Assembly (NCBI RefSeq): GCF_030282825.1
Contig: NZ_JASTZU010000012.1
Coordinates: 62,001 to 126,000 of the forward strand
Reading direction: 5' to 3'
From: Aquibacillus rhizosphaerae
Lineage (GTDB): Bacteria > Bacillota > Bacilli > Bacillales > Amphibacillaceae
DNA length: 64,000 nucleotides
Below are positions 56,881-64,000 of the stretch, one piece after another (position 1 is the first letter of the stretch; the number at the start of each line of letters is the position of its first letter). A program made the translations under genes and the position numbers. Under the pieces are notes generated by a model that was given only the letters and a program-made list of their open reading frames with translations, was not told where the DNA came from and ran no database searches.

Positions 56881-57975
56881 ATGAAAGTTGCCACACGAAG
56901 AGATACAGGGGTTATTAATATTGGTGAGCTAAGGCTCGAATCAGGAAAAATTCTTCCTAATGTAGAACTAGCTTATGAACGTGTTGGATCGACGAATTTA
57001 CCTGCTATCCTCGTATGTCACGCTTTAACAGGAACACAAGATTGCGTAGGGAACGAGGACGCTCCTGGTTATTGGGCTAACCTAATCGGGCATGGTGGTT
57101 ATATAGATTTAGATAAATATCAGGTTATCTCTTTTAATGTGTTAGGCGGATGTAATCAATCAACAGGACCATTAAGCATAAATCCATTAACAGGAAAACC
57201 ATACCAAACGGAGTTTCCATTTATAACGATTCGAGATATGGTCCAGGCACAATACCAAGCATTAGAAAAGATAGGTATTGAGCATTTGAAAGCTGTTATA
57301 GGTGGTTCCTTAGGTGGTATGCAAGTACTTGAATGGGGGATAATGTATCCAAACAAAATGGATGCTTTATTTCCAATTGCTGTGACACCTTTTCTGAACG
57401 ATTATGCGATTGCTTTTAATAACATTGCTCGTTTAGCTATTTTACAAGACCCGAAATGGAATAATGGGAATTATACACAGGAAGATATACCAGAACATGG
57501 ATTGAGTCTAGCGAGAATGGTTGGAATGATTACTTATCGTTCTGGAGATTTGTTTAATGAACGATTCGGGAGAGAGCAACGTGGTCCAGTAGGGGTGGCT
57601 CATGAGGAGATTGCTTATGAGATTGAATCTTACCTTGATTATCAAGGGAAGAAATTGACGAAGCGATTTGATGCGAATAGTTATTTGTATTTATTAAAAG
57701 CAATGGATACGCATGATATAGGAAGAGAACGTGGTGGTTGGAAAAAAGCTGCATCAGCAATTACCAAGCCATTACATGCGATTGGCTACTCAGGTGATTT
57801 ACTATTTCCTACAAGTGAGTTAAAACAATTGGTTGAGCACTTACAGGTAACTGATAAAATAACCACTTTTGATGAAGTGGATACGCGCTTTGGTCATGAT
57901 GGATTCCTTGTAGAATTCGAAAAATGGGGTGCACGTATTGAACAACATTTGAAGATGCTTCATAACCAAAAATAA
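56881..57975 (+). CDS. metX: Homoserine O-acetyltransferase MetX
   Basis: 364 residues, alpha/beta hydrolase fold. Nucleophile elbow GGSLGGMQVLEW near residue 143-154, catalytic Asp/His in TRFGHDGFL near 335-345. It acetylates homoserine with acetyl-CoA for methionine synthesis. MetX rather than the MetA type. I start at ATG 56881; an upstream in-frame start at 56842 would place the ribosome site inside. Under the riboswitch at 56646. Confidence 0.94.
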   Translation: MKVATRRDTGVINIGELRLESGKILPNVELAYERVGSTNLPAILVCHALTGTQDCVGNEDAPGYWANLIGHGGYIDLDKYQVISFNVLGGCNQSTGPLSINPLTGKPYQTEFPFITIRDMVQAQYQALEKIGIEHLKAVIGGSLGGMQVLEWGIMYPNKMDALFPIAVTPFLNDYAIAFNNIARLAILQDPKWNNGNYTQEDIPEHGLSLARMVGMITYRSGDLFNERFGREQRGPVGVAHEEIAYEIESYLDYQGKKLTKRFDANSYLYLLKAMDTHDIGRERGGWKKAASAITKPLHAIGYSGDLLFPTSELKQLVEHLQVTDKITTFDEVDTRFGHDGFLVEFEKWGARIEQHLKMLHNQK

Positions 57976-58001
57976 TTCTACCAACAAGGGTATAAACAAT
58001 T

Positions 58002-58030
58002 TTGACAAAATTCTAAAAACATAGTATTCT
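58002..58030 (+). promoter_or_regulatory. Promoter of metY-hom
   Basis: TTGACA (58002-58007), 17-bp spacer, TATTCT (58025-58030), about 37 bp before the second riboswitch. Confidence 0.75.
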
Positions 58031-58066
58031 CTTAAATACGAATGAATAATTTAATAATTTTTGGAT

Positions 58067-58236
58067 CTCTTATCCAGAGAGGCGGAGGGACTGGCCCGAC
58101 GATGCCCAGCAACCATCAAAGTTATTTTACTAACTTGAAAAGGTGCTAATTCCTGTAGGAAGCTATTTCCTAGCAGATAAGAGGAGGATTGAGATAATGA
58201 GCCTTCTTCTTAAAAAAGTTGGCTCTTTTTGTTTTT
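58067..58236 (+). ncRNA. SAM-I (S-box) riboswitch with terminator, controlling metY-hom
   Basis: P1 is CTCTTATC (58067-58074) with GATAAGAG (58176-58183). The core GAGGCGGAGGGACTGGCCC, GCCCAGCAACC and GGTGCTAATTCC are present. The terminator platform is GAGCC (58199-58203) with GGCTC (58221-58225) and TTTTTGTTTTTTT. It has diverged from the first copy at the variable loops. Confidence 0.96.
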
Positions 58237-58252
58237 TTATTATAAATATTAG

Positions 58253-60061
<1,809 letters not shown>

Positions 60062-60139
60062 TTATGATTAACCAGTTATATGGAATGTTAACTTTTAACA
60101 TGATAAGTAAAAGATCAATAGGAAGAGGAGGATGGGGAT

Positions 60140-61369
60140 ATGGGCAATATAAAAGTTGCTTTGTTAGGGTTTGGTACAGTTGGTGAAGGAGTGTACCAAG
60201 TCATTCAAACCCATCAGCAACGTCTTGAATCCCTGTTAGGTAAAAAGGTAGAAGTAGTAGGTATTTTAGTTCAAGACGATTCTAAACAAAGAGCTATTGA
60301 TAAAGGTATTCTCCTTAGTTCTGATATTGATCAAATCATTAATATACCTGAATTAGAAGTGGTAGTCGAAGCAATTGTAGGTGTAGAACCTGGCTATAGT
60401 TATGTAACTAAGATCCTTAAAAAAGGTATACATGTCATTACAGCAAATAAGGAACTATTAGCCCATAAAGGCGCAGAGTTAAGAAAAATCGCAAATGAAT
60501 ATAACGCTCGTTTAGAATATGAAGCCGCGGTGGCGGGTGGTATTCCAGTTATTAGTACATTAAAGCATTTGCTGCGTCTCAATTCAGTCGTGAAGATAGA
60601 AGCGATTCTTAACGGTACTTCTAACTATATCTTAACGGATATTCGTGAAAAACAATCTTCTTTTCATGAGGCATTGCTTTTGGCACAACAAAATGGATAT
60701 GCTGAAGCGGATCCATCGAACGATATTGATGGTTGGGATGCTTTTTATAAGCTAATGATTATAAGTGATTTGTTATTCGGAAGCCAACCGGATTGGAAAG
60801 ACATTCCACATAAAGGGATTCGTCATGTAGAAGCTGCCCACATTGAGGCGGCGAAGTCGATCGGTTATCGAATCAAGCATGTTGCAACATTGGAAAATAT
60901 AAATGGTCTTATTTATGCTTCGATTGAACCTATATTAGTATCTAAAGAGCACGCCCTTTATTCGGTAGAGGGTGTAAACAATTCGATTATTATAACAGGC
61001 GATGTTGTTGGCGAACTTTCATTACAAGGACCTGGGGCGGGCTCATTTCCAACTGCTAGTGCTATTATCGAGGATTTAGTGAATATTTATAAACTCAACG
61101 ATGAAAAGTTGGTTACCGATGATGTATCCTTTGCTTCGAAAAACATCAATCAACAACAAGAATGGTTAATGATTGGCCCTCTTGAACCAATGACAAATAT
61201 TGAAATTGTCAGTGAATGGTTAGTACCAATTGGTCTTCAATCTATACAATGTTCTCAAGTAAGAGGTAGCTATCAAGAAGTTAAAGAAATAGTAGACAGG
61301 TCCCAAGATATTACTGGATTTAGAATTAATATATTACCGATTTCCGAAAAGGAAATAGCAACGGTTTAG
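60140..61369 (+). CDS. hom: Homoserine dehydrogenase
   Basis: 409 residues. NAD(P)-binding GFGTVGEGVYQ near 10-20, catalytic GILNGTSNYIL-type LNGTSNYILT near 159-168, PSNDIDGWDAFYKL near 194-207 with the catalytic Asp/Lys. A C-terminal ACT-like region (about 340-405) is present but diverged. It reduces aspartate semialdehyde to homoserine. Located 78 bp after metY, in the same SAM-controlled unit, so it is a methionine-branch copy. Confidence 0.94.
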   Translation: MGNIKVALLGFGTVGEGVYQVIQTHQQRLESLLGKKVEVVGILVQDDSKQRAIDKGILLSSDIDQIINIPELEVVVEAIVGVEPGYSYVTKILKKGIHVITANKELLAHKGAELRKIANEYNARLEYEAAVAGGIPVISTLKHLLRLNSVVKIEAILNGTSNYILTDIREKQSSFHEALLLAQQNGYAEADPSNDIDGWDAFYKLMIISDLLFGSQPDWKDIPHKGIRHVEAAHIEAAKSIGYRIKHVATLENINGLIYASIEPILVSKEHALYSVEGVNNSIIITGDVVGELSLQGPGAGSFPTASAIIEDLVNIYKLNDEKLVTDDVSFASKNINQQQEWLMIGPLEPMTNIEIVSEWLVPIGLQSIQCSQVRGSYQEVKEIVDRSQDITGFRINILPISEKEIATV

Positions 61370-61415
61370 TTTTTTAAAAAACCAAACTTCTTTAATTAAA
61401 TCAGCAATTTTAACT

Positions 61416-61453
61416 AACTCTCTCTGTATATAGTTGACAGGGAGAGTTTTTTT
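61416..61453 (+). terminator. Terminator of metY-hom
   Basis: A 12-bp stem (61416-61427 with 61437-61448, one G-U pair) then TTTTTTTG. Confidence 0.88.
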
Positions 61454-61585
61454 GTACAGCTGTAAATTTAACAGGACTGTAAACACGATAGAATAGTAGT
61501 GAGGTATCGCTAAAAGAAAATCGAAGGATTTAAGTTTACAATCATTTATTGTATAATTGTGACAAAATGATGAAAGGAATTCTTT

Positions 61586-61768
61586 ATGATTAAAAAGTTC
61601 TTTATGAATAAAAAGATAGAAATCATCTTAGGTTTAGCTCTGTATTTTTTGCTTTGCATATTCGATTATATCTTCACAAACTCATTTAATTGGAGAATGA
61701 ATATATTAGAAGCTATAGTCACAATGACAATTATTGTCTTTTTAAACAAACTTGAAACAAAAAAATGA
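61586..61768 (+). CDS. Small two-helix membrane protein, 60 aa
   Basis: Two hydrophobic helices (about 12-30 and 40-55), basic ends (MIKKFFMNKK..., NKLETKK). ATG 61586 with AAAGGA nine bases upstream and a TATAAT (61552-61557) before that. No family is recognised; it stands alone after the methionine operon. Confidence 0.6.
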   Translation: MIKKFFMNKKIEIILGLALYFLLCIFDYIFTNSFNWRMNILEAIVTMTIIVFLNKLETKK

Positions 61769-62019
61769 TATAGTAATCAGTTTAATATCTATTTAGCACC
61801 TTAACCCATTCACCATTTTTAAATTCTTGGAATAAAGTAACCAATGGAGTAGGTATAAACGTTCCCATAAAGGAGGGTCAGTTCATCACACATACATTCT
61901 TGCATTTCCGGATCTACCCCGGAACAATTACTGATGCAGAAGAGAATCTATTTAATTGACTTGTCCTGCTAGGTACATAATAAGTATTTTGTTTTAAATT
62001 CCAGGCTTTTCTCCTATTT

Positions 62020-62179
62020 TTATTCTATCAGTTTAATATCAAACCCTACAATTTCACCACTCGAAATCTCTTTTAGATGCTTTGTCAAAGATAAATGCTA
62101 GTTATTCGGCAAATTCGGTTACGTCTGAATCTTCCTTTGTTTTTGCTTTTGCCACCGGAGTATATGTGAACAACGTCAT
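62020..62179 (-). pseudogene. Decayed gene remnant on the minus strand
   Basis: From a minus-strand ATG at 62179 the frame reads LFTYTPVAKAKTKEDSDVTEFAE and stops; a different frame then reads HLKEISSGEIVGFDIKLIE to a stop at 62020-62022. The text is protein-like on both sides of a frame break. The rest of 61769-62410 holds nothing else recognisable. Confidence 0.35.
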
Positions 62180-62392
62180 ATGCAAATGAATAGTTAAACA
62201 ATATTTTTTGAAAATACTGTGTTTTCCAGATGCTAAATAGGATATAGTAACAGTAGAATATCAACTTAGTAGTTATAAAAGTTAAAATGAAAACTTGGTG
62301 AACATGTTATTTTTAAGTGTATGGTTTGGCTTTTTGGGAAAATAGTAAATAAGGATTGTAATTTCCATGAGTCGTTAAATGAGTGAGAATAA

Positions 62393-63373
<981 letters not shown>

Positions 63374-63386
63374 GTTTTACCAGACT

Positions 63387-63424
63387 AAAAAACTCCTCTA
63401 TAATTGTATAGAGGAGTTTTTTTC
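63387..63424 (+). terminator. Terminator after ldh
   Basis: A perfect 16-bp stem (63387-63402 with 63407-63422) followed by TTCTTT. Confidence 0.9.
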
Positions 63425-63467
63425 TTTAATAATAAAAAAAGGATATTGGTAACAGGAGGCTTAGATA

Positions 63468-63698
63468 ATGAAGCAAGTCATTTTATATACGAAAAAAAAT
63501 TGCCCTTTATGTGAAGAGGCAAAACAACTGCTATTAATGTTACAAAAAGATTCAGTCTTTGTATTAAATGAAGTTGATATATATGAAGATGATAACTTAC
63601 TTGAGAAGTATCAATTAATGATTCCGGTTGTAGAAGTTGATGGTATAGAGGTTGATTATGGGCAAATAAACATGGAACAACTGTTACAATATATATAA
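63468..63698 (+). CDS. Glutaredoxin-family protein
   Basis: 76 residues with the thioredoxin-like fold of the DUF836/glutaredoxin group. CPLC at residues 12-15 is the redox pair; the cis-Pro is in IPVVEVDG. AGGAGG precedes the ATG. It precedes cggR with its promoter between, an arrangement known from related Bacillaceae. Partner unknown. Confidence 0.85.
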   Translation: MKQVILYTKKNCPLCEEAKQLLLMLQKDSVFVLNEVDIYEDDNLLEKYQLMIPVVEVDGIEVDYGQINMEQLLQYI

Positions 63699-63822
63699 GG
63701 TACCTTCTATATTTTAGACAGATAATAGCTTATACTTCCATTGTCAAGCATATAGTGAGTAAATTAACACTGAAAAGGGAATAGTGTTAACAAAACCTTA
63801 ACAAAAAATATGTAGAAATTAG

Positions 63823-63851
63823 TTGTGGTAAATACAGGCATCTGATACAAT
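63823..63851 (+). promoter_or_regulatory. Promoter of the cggR-gap operon
   Basis: TTGTGG (63823-63828), 17-bp spacer, TACAAT (63846-63851). Confidence 0.65.
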
Positions 63852-63881
63852 AATTAATGGAAAAGGTTTTTTTGCCGCTTG

Positions 63882-63917
63882 CGGGACATTATATGACTAG
63901 CAGGGACGCAATTATCC
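63882..63917 (+). promoter_or_regulatory. CggR operator
   Basis: CGGGAC (63882-63887), N6, TGAC (63894-63897), N4, AGGGAC (63902-63907), N6, ATCC (63914-63917). This matches the known CggR operator pattern CGGGAC-N6-TGTC-N4-CGGGAC-N6-TGTC in both spacing and most bases, with the last TGTC degenerate. It lies between promoter and cggR, as in B. subtilis. Confidence 0.88.
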
Positions 63918-63945
63918 CAGGAGATTATATAAAAGGAGTTTACTC

Positions 63946-64000
63946 ATGAGAGCATTGATAGATCTTCAAAAGAAATTATTCCCTGATCTGCTCGATGTCA
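63946..64000 (+). CDS. cggR: Central glycolytic genes regulator CggR, N-terminus (cut by window edge)
   Basis: The 18 codons visible read MRALIDLQKKLFPDLL and on, like the start of CggR, an SorC-family repressor of gapA and the lower glycolysis genes that responds to fructose-1,6-bisphosphate. AAAAGGAG lies seven bases upstream. The call rests on the N-terminus, the CggR operator and the ldh/glutaredoxin neighbours. Confidence 0.8.
   Translation, partial: MRALIDLQKKLFPDLLDV

Overview
This window looks like the chromosome of a low-GC member of the Bacillaceae, and Oceanobacillus/Virgibacillus-type relatives fit best (an inference from gene content and synteny; no 16S rRNA is present). The evidence is a long run of genes in the order known from Bacillus subtilis: yvjA-ftsE-ftsX-(M23 hydrolase)-ctpB-minJ, uvrB-uvrA, yvlB-yvlC-yvlD, hprK-lgt-yvoD-ppaX-yvoF, trxB, nudix-rapZ-yvcK-whiA-crh, clpP and tRNA-Arg, ending at the start of cggR. 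Start codons are often TTG or GTG with strong Shine-Dalgarno sequences, and intrinsic terminators are long and clear.

Layout. 1-6.2 kb: the tail of a DeoR-type regulator, then a sugar ABC importer operon (two permeases and a lipoprotein, no ATPase) with a PHP phosphoesterase and a HAD phosphatase. 6.3-9.7 kb: accessory region with an AraC regulator, a 37-residue membrane peptide, a VOC protein and an unknown protein, flanked by two arrays of ~21-bp repeats. 9.8-17 kb: YitT-type yvjA and the cell-division/wall block. 17-25.5 kb: broken genes, a GNAT acetyltransferase, a third ~21-bp repeat array, a YfkAB-like radical SAM protein, a small (p)ppGpp synthetase, a diacylglycerol-kinase-like lipid kinase and a SWIM/SNF2 ATPase. 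25.8-34 kb: prfC, a YtkA-like lipoprotein, LexA-controlled uvrBA and a CPCC-type zinc protein. 34.5-45 kb: bacillithiol genes yojF-bshB2, yvlBCD, hprK operon, glpD and panE. 45-53 kb: a membrane protein, a TPR protein, trxB, the rapZ-yvcK-whiA-crh block and CtsR-controlled clpP. 53.6-56.2 kb: a broken hydrolase, tRNA-Arg(CCG), a gene fragment and a two-gene cassette resembling a secreted toxin with a small membrane partner. 56.6-61.4 kb: methionine genes under two SAM riboswitches. 61.5-64 kb: a small membrane protein, ldh, a glutaredoxin-like protein and cggR behind a well-matched CggR operator.

Connections. FtsEX probably gates the coiled-coil M23 hydrolase that follows it. MinJ places the division inhibitor. 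HprK phosphorylates Crh (and HPr) on Ser46, linking two blocks of the window to carbon catabolite control. PpaX degrades the pyrophosphate made by HprK. MetX, MetY and Hom form a branch from aspartate semialdehyde to homocysteine that SAM shuts off.

The most unusual material is the family of ~21-bp tandem repeats at three intergenic loci (6.3-6.6, 9.2-9.65 and 18.27-18.65 kb). One locus carries an exact 143-bp higher-order period. Other points of interest are the toxin-like cassette next to the tRNA, a MetY-CoA-binding-domain fusion, a start-stop AUG-UAA element ahead of the release-factor gene prfC, and several recently broken genes that can be reconstructed by eye.
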